Below are positions 25,001-37,573 of a DNA stretch of 64,000 nt, piece by piece. Positions within the stretch are counted from its first letter, which is position 1. The number at the start of each line of letters is the position of its first letter. A program made the position numbers and the translations under genes. This DNA is from Agelaius tricolor. Its lineage: Eukaryota > Chordata > Aves > Passeriformes > Icteridae. The notes under the pieces were generated by a model that was given only the letters and a program-made list of their open reading frames with translations, had not been told where the DNA came from and searched no databases. Location: positions 62,001 through 126,000 of the forward strand of contig JALJCS010000039.1 of assembly GCA_023055355.1 (NCBI GenBank). Reading direction: 5' to 3'.

Positions 25001-26776
25001 GCTTCGGAGAGCTCCGTATCTAGGTCTTCTGCGTCTGCTGTCGCCTTCATCTTAGCAAAAAGCATTTCCACTAGGTCTTGCATGGAGAAACTGTGCCAAT
25101 GCAGAAAACACCCACAATTGTGTTCTAGAGGTTGCACGGAGGTCTGCAGAGTGTTTTGCAAGATGTAAAAGAAAGTTGTCCAAAACAGCTCCTCTTCCAA
25201 GGGAATGTGAAGGGAGAAGGCAGGAGAGTGGAAGGCGACTGTTTTCCACAAGTTTGCAAGCTGCGGACACAATCCCAGTGTAGTGGGGCTTCGTTCCTCG
25301 CTTTTCGGAAGATGCAGCTTTCCCCGGCTGCGGGAGGCGAAGAAGCTGCTTCTTGACGCACAAAGCATTGCGCCGGTGGTGGTGCGTTCCAGGGAGCGGC
25401 TTCTGCCGAAAGACGCCCGGGACCGGTGCTCTGCTTCGGAGAGCTCCGTATCTAGGTCTTCTGCGTCGGCTGTCGACTACATCTTAGCAAAAAGCATTTC
25501 CACTAGGTCTTGCATGGAGAAACTGTATCAGTACAGAAAACATCGCCATTTGTGTTCTAGAGGTTGCACGGTGGTCTGCAGAGTGTTTTGCAAGAAGTAA
25601 AAGAACGTTGTCCAAAACAGCTCCTCTTCCAAGGGAATGTGAATGGAGAAGGCAGGAGAGTGAAAGGCGACTGTTTTCCACAAGTTTACAAGCTGCGCAC
25701 ACAATCCCAGTGGAGTGCGGCTTCATTCTTCGCCTTTCGGAAGATGCAGCTTTGCCCGGCTATCGGAGGCAAAGAAGAGGCTTCTTCGCCATCAGAGCAT
25801 TTTGACGGTCTGGGTGCGTTCCAGAGAGCGCCTTCTGCCAAAAGACGCCCGGGACCGGTGCTCTGCTTCGGAGAGCTCCGTATCTAGGTCTTCTGCGTCT
25901 GCTGTAGCCTACATCTTAGCAAAAAGTATTTCCACTAGGTCTTGCATGGAGAAACTGTATCAGTACAGAAAACATCGCCATTTGTGTTCTAGAGGTTGCA
26001 CGGAGGTCTGCAGAGTGTTTTGCAAGAAGTAAAAGAAAGTTGTCCATAACAGCTCCTCTTGGAAGTTAATGTGAATGGAGAAAGCAGGAGAGTGGAAGGC
26101 GACTGTTTTCCACAAGTTTGCAAGCTGCGCACACAATCCCAGTGGAGTGCGGCTTCGTTCATCGCCTTTCGGAAGATGCAGCTTTGCCCGGCTCTCGGAG
26201 GCAAAGAGGCTTCTCCGCGCACAGAGCATTGTGCCGGTGGTGGTGCGTTCCGGAGAGCGGCTTCTGGCAAAAGACGCCCGGGACCGGTGCTCTGCTTCGG
26301 AGAGCTCCGTATCTAGGTCTTCTGCGTCTGCTGTCGCCTACATCTTAGCAAAAAGTATTTCCACTAGGTCTTGCATGGAGAAACTGTATCAGTACAGAAA
26401 ACATCGCCATTTGTGTTCTAGAGGTTGCACGGAGGTCTGCAGAGTGTTTTGCAAGATGTAAAAGAAAGTTGTCCAAAACAGCTCCGTTAAGAGTGGAATG
26501 TGAAGGGAGAAGGCAGGAGAGTGGAAGGCGACTGTTTTCCACAAGTTTGCAAGCTGCGCACACAATCCCAGAGGAGTGGGGCTTCGTTCCTCGCCTTTCG
26601 GAAGATGCAGCTTTCCCCGGCTCCGGGAGGCGAAGAAGCTGCTTCTTGGCGCACAGAGCATTGTGCCGGTGGTGGTGCGTTCCAGGGAGCAGCTTCTGCC
26701 GAAAGACGCCCGGGACCGGTGCTCTGCTTCGGAGAGCTCCGTATCTAGGTCTTCTGCGTCGGCTGTCGACTACATC
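22027..26776 (+). repeat. 11-mer higher-order repeat, copy 5 (4750 bp)
   Basis: Standard order m1 to m11 at a constant offset of 4750 from copy 4. It lacks the private m5 change of copy 4. Confidence 0.96.
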
Positions 26777-27479
26777 TTAGCAAAAAGCATTTTCACGAGG
26801 TCCCGCAAAAAGAAACTGCGCCAGTGTAGAAAACATCGCCATTTGTGTTCTAGAGGTTGCACGGTGGTCTGCAGAGTGTTTTGGAAGAAGTAAAAGAACG
26901 TTGTCCAAAACAGCTCCTCTTCCAAGGGAATGTGAATGGAGAAGGCAGGAGAGTGGAAGGCGACTGTTTTCTACAAGTTTGCAAGCTGCGGACACAATCC
27001 CAGTGGAGTGCGGCTTCGTTCCTCGCCTTTCGGAAGATGCAGCTTTGCCCGGCTCTCGGAGGCAAAGAAGAGGCTTCTTCGCCATCAGAGCATTTTGACG
27101 GTCTGGGTGCGTTCCAGAGAGCGCCTTCTGCCAAAAGACGCCCGGGACCGGTGCTCTGCTTCGGAGAGCTCCGTATCTAGGTCTTCTGCGTCTGCTGTCG
27201 CCTACATCTTAGCAAAAAGTATTTCCACTAGGTCTTGCATGGAGAAACTGTATCAGTACAGAAAACATCGCCATTTGTGTTCTAGAGGTTGCACGGAGGT
27301 CTGCAGAGTGTTTTGCAAGATGTAAAAGAAAGTTGTCCAAAACAGCTCCTTTAGGGAGGGGAATGTGAAGGGAGAAGGCAGGAGAGTGGAAGGCGACTGT
27401 TTTCCACAAGTTTGCAAGCTGCGCACACAATCCCAGTGGAGTGCGGCTTCGTTCCTCGCCTTTCGGAAGATGCAGCTTT
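26777..27479 (+). repeat. Truncated sixth copy of the 11-mer HOR; edge of domain A
   Basis: m1 is complete (26777-27208, with the diagnostic aggtcccgc and tctacaag). m2 begins normally at 27209, including its 433-bp marker ctttagggagggg and gtggagtgcgg at 27436-27446. By 27480 the sequence is m3 type (ccccggctccgggagg). The switch lies between about 27446 and 27480, inside the shared cctttcggaagatgcag stretch, and the resulting monomer 27209-27641 is an m2/m3 chimera. Confidence 0.92.
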
Positions 27480-30400
27480 CCCCGGCTCCGGGAGGCGAAG
27501 AAGCTGCTTCTTGGCGCACAGAGCATTGTGCCGGTGGTGGTGCGTTCCAGAGAGCGGCTTCTGCCGAAAGACGCCCGGGACCGGTGCTCTGCTTCGGAGA
27601 GCTCCGTATCTAGGTCTTCTGCGTCGGCTGTCGACTACATCTTAGCAAAAAGCATTTTCACGAGGTCTCGCAAAAAGAAACTGCGCCAGTGTAGAAAACA
27701 TCGCCTATTGTGTTCTAGAAGTTGCACGGAGGTCTGCAGAGTGTTTTGCAAGAAGTAAAAGAACGTTGTCCAAAACAGCTCCTCTTCGAAAGGAATGTGA
27801 AGGGAGAAGGCAGGAGAGTGAAAGGCGACTGTTTTCCACAAGTTTGCAAGCTGCGCACACAATCCCAGTGGAGTGCGGCTTCATTCTTCGCCTTTCGGAA
27901 GATGCAGCTTTCCCCGGCTCCCGGAAGGGAACAATCGGCTTCTCCGCGCACAGAGCATTGTGCCGGTGGTGGTGCGTTCCGGAGAGCGGCTTCTGGCAAA
28001 AGACGCCCGGGACCGGTGCTCTGCTACGGAGAGCTCCGTATCTAGGTCTTCTGCGTCTGCTGTCGCCTACATCTTAGCAAAAACCATGTCCACTAGGTCT
28101 CGCAATAAGAAGCTGTGCTTGTGCAGACAACACCAACAATAGTGTTCTAGAGGTTGCACGGAGGTCTGCAGACTCTTTTGCAAGAAGTAAAAGAAAGTTT
28201 TCTAAAACAGCTCCTCTTGGAAGGGAATGTGAATGGAGAAGGCAGGAGAGTGAAAGGCGACTGTTTTCCACAAGTTTGCAAGCTGCGCACACAATCCCAG
28301 TGGAGTGCGGCTTCGTTCCTCGCCTTTCGGAAGATGCAGCTTTCCCCGGCTCCGGGAGGCGAAGAAGCGGCTTCTTCGCGCACAGAGAATTGTGACGGTC
28401 GTGGTGCGTTCCAGAGAGCGGCTTCTGCCGAAAGACGCCCGGGACCGGTGCTCTGCTTCGGAGAGCTCCGTATCTAGGTCTTCTGCGTCGGCTGTCGACT
28501 ACATCTTAGCAAAAAGCATTTCCACTAGGTCTTGCATGGAGAAACTGTGCCAATGCAGAAAACACCCACAATTGTGTTCTAGAGGTTGCACGGAGGTCTG
28601 CAGAGTGTTTTGCAAGATGTAAAAGAAAGTTGTCCAAAACAGCTCCGTTAGGAGGGGAATGTGAAGGGAGAAGGCAGGAGAGTGGAAGGCGACTGTTTTC
28701 CACAAGTTTGCAAGCTGCGGACACAATCCCAGTGTAGTGGGGCTTCGTTCCTCGCCTTTCGGAAGATGCAGCTTTCCCCGGCTCCGGGAGGCGAAGAAGC
28801 TGCTTCTTGGCGCACAAAGCATTGTGCCGGTGGTGGTGCGTTCCAGAGAGCGGCTTCTGCCGAAAGACGCCCGGGACCGGTGCTCTGCTTCGGAGAGCTC
28901 CGTATCTAGGTCTTCTGCGTCGGCTGTCGACTACATCTTAGCAAAAAGCATTTCCACTAGGTCTTGCATGGAGAAACTGTATCAGTACAGAAAACATCGC
29001 CATTTGTGTTCTAGAGGTTGCACGGTGGTCTGCAGAGTGTTTTGGAAGAAGTAAAAGAACGTTGTCCAAACAGCTCCTCTTCCAAGGGAATGTGAATGGA
29101 GAAGGCAGGAGAGTGAAAGGCGACTGTTTTCCACAAGTTTACAAGCTGCGCACACAATCCCAGTGGAGTGCGGCTTCATTCTTCGCCTTTCGGAAGATGC
29201 AGCTTTGCCCGGCTATCGGAGGCAAAGAAGAGGCTTCTTCGCCATCAGAGCATTTTGACGGTCTGGGTGCGTTCCAGAGAGCGCCTTCTGCCAAAAGACG
29301 CCCGGGACCGGTGCTCTGCTTCGGAGAGCTCCGTATCTAGGTCTTCTGCGTCTGCTGTAGCCTACATCTTAGCAAAAAGTATTTCCACTAGGTCTTGCAT
29401 GGAGAAACTGTATCAGTACAGAAAACATCGCCATTTGTGTTCTAGAGGTTGCACGGAGGTCTGCAGAGTGTTTTGCAAGAAGGAAAAGAAAGTTGTCCAT
29501 AACAGCTCCTCTTGGAAGTTAATGTGAATGGAGAAGGCAGGAGAGTGGAAGGCGACTGTTTTCCACAAGTTTGCAAGCTGCGCACACAATCCCAGTGGAG
29601 TGGGGCTTCGTTCCTCGCCTTTCGGAAGATGCAGCTTTCCCCGCCTCCGGGAGGCGAAGAAGCTGCTTCTTGGCGCACAGAGCATTGTGCCGGTGGTGGT
29701 GCGTTCCAGAGAGCGGCTTCTGCCGAAAGACGCCCGGGACCGGTGCTCTGCTTCGGAGAGCTCCGTATCTAGGTCTTCTGCGTCGGCTGTCGACTACATC
29801 TTAGCAAAAAGCATTTCCACTAGGTCTTGCATGGAGAAACTGTATCAGTACAGAAAACATCGCCATTTGTGTTCTAGAGGTTGCACGGAGGTCTGCAGAG
29901 TGTTTTGCAAGAAGTAAAAGAAAGTTGTCCATAACAGCTCCTCTTGGAAGTTAATGTGAAGGGAGAAAGCAGGAGAGTGGAAGGCGACTGTTTTCCACAA
30001 GTTTGCAAGCTGCGCACACAATCCCAGTGGAGTGGGGCTTCGTTCATCGCCTTTCGGAAGATGCAGCTTTGCCCGGCTCTCGGAGGCAAAGAAGCAGCTT
30101 CTTGGTGCACAGAGCATTGTGCCGGGGGTGGTGCGTTCCGGAGAGCGGCTTCTGCCGAAAGACGCCCGGGACCGGTGCTCTGCTTCGGAGAGCTCCGTAT
30201 CTAGGTCTTCTGCGTCGGCTGTCGACTACATCTTAGCAAAAAGCATTTCCACTAGGTCTTGCATGGAGAAACTGTGCCAATGCAGAAAACACCCACAATT
30301 GTGTTCTAGAGGTTGCACGGAGGTCTGCAGAGTGTTTTGCAAGATGTAAAAGAAAGTTGTCCAAAACAGCTCCGTTAGGAGTGGAATGTGAAGGGAGAAG

Positions 30401-31528
30401 GCAGGAGAGTGGAAGGCGACTGTTTTCCACAAGTTTGCAAGCTGCGGACACAATCCCAGTGGAGTGCGGCTTCGTTCCTCGCCTTTCGGAAGATGCAGCT
30501 TTCCCCGGCTCCGGGAGGCGAAGAAGCTGCTTCTTGGCAAACAGAGCATTGTGCCGGTGGTGGTGCGTTCCAGAGAGCGGCTTCTGCCGAAAGACGCCCG
30601 GGACCGGTGCTCTGCTTCGGAGAGCTCCGTATCTAGGTCTTCTGCGTCGGCTGTCGACTACATCTTAGCAAAAAGCATTTCCACTAGGTCTTGCATGGAG
30701 AAACTGTGCCAATGCAGAAAACATCGCCATTTGTGTTCTAGAGGTTGCACGGTGGTCTGCAGAGTGTTTTGCAAGAAGTAAAAGAAAGTTGTCCAAAACA
30801 GCTCCTTTAGGAGGGGAATGTGAAGGGAGAAGGCAGGAGAGTGGAAGGCGACTGTTTTCCACAAATTTGCAAGCTGCGCACACAATCCCAGTGGAGTTGG
30901 GCGTCATTCTTCGCCTTTCGGAAGATTCAGCTTTCCCTGGCTCCCGGAGGGGAACAATCGGCTTCTCCGCGCACAGAGCATTGTGCCGGGGGTGGTGCGT
31001 TCCGGAGAGCGGCTTCTGCCGAAAGACGCCCGGGACCGGTGCTCTGCTTCGGAGAGCTCCGTATCTAGGTCTTCTGCGTCGGCTGTCGACTACATCTTAG
31101 CAAAAAGCATTTCCACTAGGTCTTGCATGGAGAAACTGTATCAGTACAGAAAACACCCACAATTGTGTTCTAGAGGTTGCACGGTGGTCTGCAGAGTGTT
31201 TTGGAAGAAGTAAAAGAACGTTGTCCAAAACAGCTCCTCTTCGAAAGGAATGTGAATGGAGAAGGCAGGAGAGTGAAAGGCGACTGTTTTCCACAAGTTT
31301 GCAAGCTGCGCACACAATCCCAGTGGAGTGCGGCTTCGTTCCTCGCCTTTCGGAAGATGCAGCTTTCCCCGGCTCCCGGAGGCGAAGAAGCGGCTTCTTC
31401 GCGCACAGAGAATTGTGCCGGTGGTGGTGCGTTCCAGAGAGCGGCTTCTGCCGAAAGACGCCCGGGACCGGTGCTCTGCTTCGGTGAGCTCCGTATCTAG
31501 GTCTTCTGCGTCTGCTGTCGCCTACATC
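27480..31528 (+). repeat. Transition domain T: related monomers without clear HOR
   Basis: Monomers start at 27642, 28074, 28506, 28938, 29369, 29801, 30233, 30665 and 31097. They combine head and tail blocks known from domain A in new pairings: an m4-like unit, an m5 head with an agaattgtgacgg tail, m3-like units, then m9-like and m10-like units. Several have private changes: gtccaaacag (one base lost, 28938 unit, 431 bp), aagaaggaaaag at about 29478 where others have aagaagtaaaag, and gggcgtcattc at 30665. The last two units partly recur at 33256-33820. Confidence 0.85.
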
Positions 31529-34500
31529 TTAGCAAAAAGCATGTCCACTAGGTCTCGCAAAAAGAAACTGAGCCAGTGCAGAAAACACCAACAATAGTGT
31601 TCTTTAGTTGCACGGAGGTCTGCAGACTGTTTTGCAAGAAGTAAAAGAAAGTTGTCCAAAACAGCTCCTCTTGGAAGGGAATGTGAAGGGAGAAGGCAGG
31701 AGAGTGAAAGGCGACTGTTTTCCACAAGTTTGCAAGGTGCGCACACAATCCCAGTGGAGTGCGGCTTCATTCTTCGCCTTTCGGAAGATTCAGCTTTCCC
31801 CGGCTCCGGGAGGCGAAGAAGGGGCTTCTTGGCGCACAGAGCATTGTGCCGGTGGTGGTGCGTTCCGGAGAGCGGCTTCTGCCGAAAGACGCCCGGGACC
31901 GGTGCTCTGCTTCGGAGAGCTCCGTATCTAGGTCTTCTGCGTCTGCTGTCGACTACATCTTAGCAAAAAGCATTTCCACTAGGTCTTGCATGGAGAAACT
32001 GTGCCAATGCAGAAAACACCCACAATTGTGTTCTAGAGGTTGCACGGAGGTCTGCAGAGTGTTTTGCAAGATGTAAAAGAAAGTTGTCCAAAACAGCTCC
32101 GTTAGGAGTGGAATGTGAAGGGAGAAGGCAGGAGAGTGGAAGGCGACTGTTTTCCACAAGTTTGCAAGCTGCGGACACAATCCCAGTGTAGTGGGGCTTC
32201 GTTCCTCGCCTTTCGGAAGATGCAGCTTTCCCCGCCTCCGGGAGGCGAAGAAGCTGCTTCTTGGCGCACAGAGCATTGTGCCGGTGGTGGTGCGTTCCAG
32301 AGAGCGGCTTCTGCCGAAAGACGCCCGGGACCGGTGCTCTGCTTCGGAGAGCTCCGTATCTAGGTCTCCTACGTCGGCTGTCGACTACATCTTAGCAAAA
32401 AGCATTTCCACTAGGTCTTGCATGGAGAAACTGTGCCAATGCAGAAAACACCCACAATTGTGTTTTAGAAGTTGCACGGAGGTCTGCAGAGTGTTTTGCA
32501 AGATGTAAAAGAAAGTTGTCCAAAACAGCTCCGTTAGGAGGGGAATGTGAAGGGAGAAGGCAGGAGAGTGGAAGGCGACTGTTTTCCACAAGTTTGCAAG
32601 CTGCGGACACAATCCCAGTGTAGTGGGGCTTCGTTCGTCGCCTTTCGGAAGATGCAGCTTTCCCCGGCTCCGGGAGGCGAAGAAGCTGCTTCTTGGCAAA
32701 CAGAGCATTGTGCCGGTGGTGGTGCGTTCCAGAGAGCGGCTTCTGCCGAAAGACGCCCGGGACCGGTGCTCTGCTTCGGAGAGCTCTGTATCTAGGTCTT
32801 CTGCGTCGGCTGTCGACCACATCTTAGCAAAAAGCATTTTCACGAGGTCTTGCATGGAGAAACTGTATCAGTACAGAAAACATCGCCATTTGTGTTCTAG
32901 AGGTTGCACGGTGGTCTGCAGAGTGTTTTGGAAGAAGTAAAAGAACGTTGTCCAAAACAGCTCCTCTTCCAAAGGAATGTGAATGGAGAAGGCAGGAGAG
33001 TGGAAGGCGACTGTTTTCCACAAGTTTGCAAGCTGCGCACACAATCCCAGTGGAGTTGGGCTTCATTCTTCGCCTTTCGGAAGATTCAGCTTTCCCTGGC
33101 TCCCGGAGGGGAACAATCGGCTTCTCCGCGCATAGAGCATTGTGCCGGGGGTGGTGCGTTCCGGAGAGCGGCTTCTGCCGAAAGACGCCCGGGACCGGTG
33201 CTCTGCTTCGGAGAGCTCCGTATCTAGGTCTTCTGCGTCGGCTGTCGACTACATCTTAGCAAAAAGCATTTCCACTAGGTCTTGCATGGAGAAACTGTGC
33301 CAATGCAGAAAACATCGCCATTTGTGTTCTAGAGGTTGCACGGTGGTCTGCAGAGTGTTTTGCAAGAAGTAAAAGAAAGTTGTCCAAAACAGCTCCTTTA
33401 GGAGGGGAATGTGAAGGGAGAAGGCAGGAGAGTGGAAGGCGACTGTTTTCCACAAGTTTGCAAGCTGCGCACACAATCCCAGTGGAGTTGGGCGTCATTC
33501 TTCGCCTTTCGGAAGATTCAGCTTTCCCTGGCTCCCGGAGGGGAACAATCGGCTTCTCCGCGCACAGAGCATTGTGCCGGGGGTGGTGCGTTCCGGAGAG
33601 CGGCTTCTGCCGAAAGACGCCCGGGACCGGTGCTCTGCTTCGGAGAGCTCCGTATCTAGGTCTTCTGCGTCGGCTGTCGACTACATCTTAGCAAAAAGCA
33701 TTTCCACTAGGTCTTGCATGGAGAAACTGTATCAGTACAGAAAACACCCACAATTGTGTTCTAGAGGTTGCACGGTGGTCTGCAGAGTGTTTTGGAAGAA
33801 GTAAAAGAACGTTGTCCAAAACAGCTCCTCTTGGAAGGGAATGTGAATGGAGAAGGCAGGAGAGTGGAAGGCGACTGTTTTCCACAAGTTTGCAAGCTGC
33901 GCACACAATCCCAGAGGAGTGGGGCTTCGTTCCTCGCCTTTCGGAAGATTCAGCTTTCCCCGGCTCCGGGAGGCGAAGAAGCGGCTTCTTGGCGCACAGA
34001 GAATTGTGCCGGTGGTGGTGCGTTCCAGAGAGCGGCTTCTGCCGAAAGACGCCCGGGACCGGTGCTCTGCTACGGAGAGCTCCGTATCTTGGTCTTCTGC
34101 GTCTCCTGTCGGCTACATTTTAGCATAAAGCATTTTCACTAGGTCTCGCAAAAAGAAACTGCGCCAGTGTAGAAAACACCAACAATAGTGTTCTAGCGGT
34201 TGCACGGTGGTCTGCAGAGTGTTTTGGAAGAAGTAAAAGAACGTTGTCAAAAACAGCTCCTCTTCGAAAGGAATGTGAATGGAGAAGGCAGGAGAGTGAA
34301 AGGCGACTGTTTTCCACAAGTTTGCAAGCTGCGCACACAATCCCAGTGGAGTGCGGCTTCGTTCCTCGCCTTTCGGAAGATGCAGCTTTCCCCGGCTCCG
34401 GGAGGCGAAGAAGCGGCTTCTTGGTGCACAGAGAATTGTGCCGGTGGTGGTGCGTTCCAGAGAGCGGCTTCTGCCGAAAGACGCCCGGGACCGGTGCTCT

Positions 34501-34551
34501 GCTTCGGAGAGCTCCGTATCTAGGTCTTCTGCGTCTGCTGTCGCCTACATC
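31529..34551 (+). repeat. Seven-monomer HOR of domain B, copy 1 (3023 bp)
   Basis: It starts with the P1 type monomer: catgtcc head, actgagccagtgcag, caacaatag, then gttctttagttgc, in which one base is lost relative to gttctagaggttgc (431 bp). Following units start at 31960, 32392, 32824, 33256, 33688 and 34120. Compared with copies 2 and 3 it lacks the unit corresponding to 35415 and instead has an additional unit at 33256 that resembles 30665. Confidence 0.88.
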
Positions 34552-37500
34552 TTAGCAAAAAGCATGTCCACTAGGTCTCGCAAAAAGAAACTGAGCCAGT
34601 GCAGAAAACACCAACAATAGTGTTCTTTAGTTGCACGGAGGTCTGCAGACTGTTTTGCAAGAAGTAAAAGAAAGTTGTCCAAAACAGCTCCTCTTGGAAG
34701 GGAATGTGAAGGGAGAAGGCAGGAGAGTGAAAGGCGACTGTTTTCCACAAGTTTGCAAGGTGCGCACACAATCCCAGTGGAGTGCGGCTTCATTCTTCGC
34801 CTTTCGGAAGATTCAGCTTTCCCCGGCTCCGGGAGGCGAAGAAGGGGCTTCTTGGCGCACAGAGCATTGTGCCGGTGGTGGTGCGTTCCGGAGAGCGGCT
34901 TCTGCCGAAAGACGCCCGGGACCGGTGCTCTGCTTCGGAGAGCTCCGTATCTAGGTCTTCTGCGTCTGCTGTCGACTACATCTTAGCAAAAAGCATTTCC
35001 ACTAGGTCTTGCATGGAGAAACTGTGCCAATGCAGAAAACACCCACAATTGTGTTCTAGAGGTTGCACGGAGGTCTGCAGAGTGTTTTGCAAGATGTAAA
35101 AGAAAGTTGTCCAAAACAGCTCCGTTAGGAGTGGAATGTGAAGGGAGAAAGAAGGAGAGTGGAAGGCGACTGTTTTCCACAAGTTTGCAAGCTGCGGACA
35201 CAATCCCAGTGGAGTGCGGCTTCGTTCCTCGCCTTTCGGAAGATGCAGCTTTCCCCGGCTCCGGGAGGCGAAGAAGCTGCTTCTTGGCGCACAGAGCATT
35301 GTGCCGGTGGTGGTGCGTTCCAGAGAGCGGCTTCTGCCGAAAGACGCCCGGGACCGGTGCTCTGCTTCGGAGAGCTCCGTATCTAGGTCTTCTACGTCGG
35401 CTGTCGACTACATCTTAGCAAAAAGCATTTCCACTAGGTCTTGCATGGAGAAACTGTATCAGTACAGAAAACATCGCCATTTGTGTTCTAGAGGTTGCAC
35501 GGTGGTCTGCAGAGTGTTTTGGAAGAAGTAAAAGAACGTTGTCCAAAACAGCACCTCTTCGAAAGGAATGTGAAGGGAGAAGGCAGGAGAGTGGAAGGCG
35601 ACTGTTTTCCACAAATTTGCAAGCTGCGGACACAATCCCAGTGGAGTGCGGCTTCATTCTTCGCCTTTCGGAAGATGCAGCTTTGCCCGGCTCTCGGAGG
35701 CAAAGAAGCAGCTTCTTGGTGCACAGAGCATTGTGCCGGGGGTGGTGCGTTCCGGAGAGCGGCTTCTGCCGAAAGACGCCCGGGACCGGTGCTCTGCTTC
35801 GGAGAGCTCCGTATCTAGGTCTTCTGCGTCGGCTTTCGACTACATCTTAGCAAAAAGCATTTCCACTAGGTCTTGCATGGAGAAACTGTGCCAATGCAGA
35901 AAACACCCACAACTGTGTTCTAGAAGTTGCACGGAGGTCTGCAGAGTGTTTTGCAAGATGTAAAAGAAAGTTGTCCAAAACAGCTCCGTTAGGAGGGGAA
36001 TGTGAAGGGAGAAGGCAGGAGAGTGGAAGGCGACTGTTTTCCACAAGTTTGCAAGCTGCGGACACAATCCCAGTGTAGTGGGGCTTCGTTCCTCGCCTTT
36101 CGGAAGATGCAGCTTTCCCCGGCTCCGGGAGGCGAAGAAGCTGCTTCTTGGCGCACAGAGCATTGTGCCGGTGGTGGTGCGTTCCAGAGAGCGGCTTCTG
36201 CCGAAAGACGCCCGGGACCGGTGCTCTGCTTCGGAGAGCTCTGTATCTAGGTCTTCTGCGTCGGCTGTCGACTACATCTTAGCAAAAAGCATTTTCACGA
36301 GGTCTTGCATGGAGAAACTGTATCAGTACAGAAAACATCGCCATTTGTGTTCTAGAGGTTGCACGGTGGTCTGCAGAGTGTTTTGGAAGAAGTAAAAGAA
36401 CGTTGTCCAAAACAGCTCCTCTTCCAAGGGAATGTGAATGGAGAAGGCAGGAGAGTGGAAGGCGACTGTTTTCCACAAGTTTGCAAGCTGCGCACACAAT
36501 CCCAGTGGAGTTGGGCTTCATTCTTCGCCTTTCGGAAGATTCAGCTTTCCCTGGCTCCCGGAGGGGAACAATCGGCTTCTCCGCGCATAGAGCATTGTGC
36601 CGGGGGTGGTGCGTTCCGGAGAGCGGCTTCTGCCAAAAGACGCCCGGGACCGGTGCTCTGCTTCGGAGAGCTCCGTATCTAGGTCTTCTGCGTCTGCTGT
36701 CGACTACATCTTAGCAAAAAGCATTTCCACTAGGTCTTGCATGGAGAAACTGTGCCAATACAGAAAACACCAACAATAGTGTTCTAGAGGTTGCACGGTG
36801 GTCTGCAGAGTGTTTTGGAAGAAGTAAAAAACGTTGTCCAAAACAGCTCCTCTTGGAAGGGAATGTGAATGGAGAAGGCAGGAGAGTGGAAGGCGACTGT
36901 TTTCCACAAGTTTGCAAGCTGCGCACACAATCCCAGAGGAGTGGGGCTTCGTTCGTCGCCTTTCGGAAGATTCAGCTTTCCCCGGCTCCGGGAGGCGAAG
37001 AAGCGGCTTCTTGGCGCACAGAGAATTGTGACGGTCGTGGTGCGTTCCAGAGAGCGGCTTCTGCCGAAAGACGCCCGGGACCGGTGCTCTGCTACGGAGA
37101 GCTCCGTATCTTGGTCTTCTGCGTCTCCTGTCGGCTACATCTTAGCATAAAGCATTTTCACTAGGTCTCGCAAAAAGAAACTGCGCCAGTGTAGAAAACA
37201 CCAACAATAGTGTTCTAGCGGTTGCACGGTGGTCTGCAGAGTGTTTTGGAAGAAGTAATAGAACGTTGTCCAAAACAGCTCCTCTTCGAAAGGAATGTGA
37301 ATGGAGAAGGCAGGAGAGTGAAAGGCGACTGTTTTCCACAAGTTTGCAAGCTGCGCACACAATCCCAGTGGAGTGCGGCTTCGTTCCTCGCCTTTCGGAA
37401 GATGCAGCTTTCCCCGGCTCCGGGAGGCGAAGAAGCGGCTTCTTGGTGCACAGAGAATTGTGCCGGTGGTGGTGCGTTCCAGAGAGCGGCTTCTGCCGAA

Positions 37501-37573
37501 AGACGCCCGGGACCGGTGCTCTGCTTCGGTGAGCTCCGTATCTAGGTCTTCTGCGTCTGCTGTCGCCTACATC
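34552..37573 (+). repeat. Seven-monomer HOR of domain B, copy 2 (3022 bp)
   Basis: Units start at 34552, 34983, 35415, 35847, 36279, 36711 and 37142, with lengths 431, 432, 432, 432, 432, 431 and 432. The second 431-bp unit has gtaaaaaacg (one base lost from gtaaaagaacg). The 37142 unit has gttctagcggttgc and agcataaagc near its start. Confidence 0.92.
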
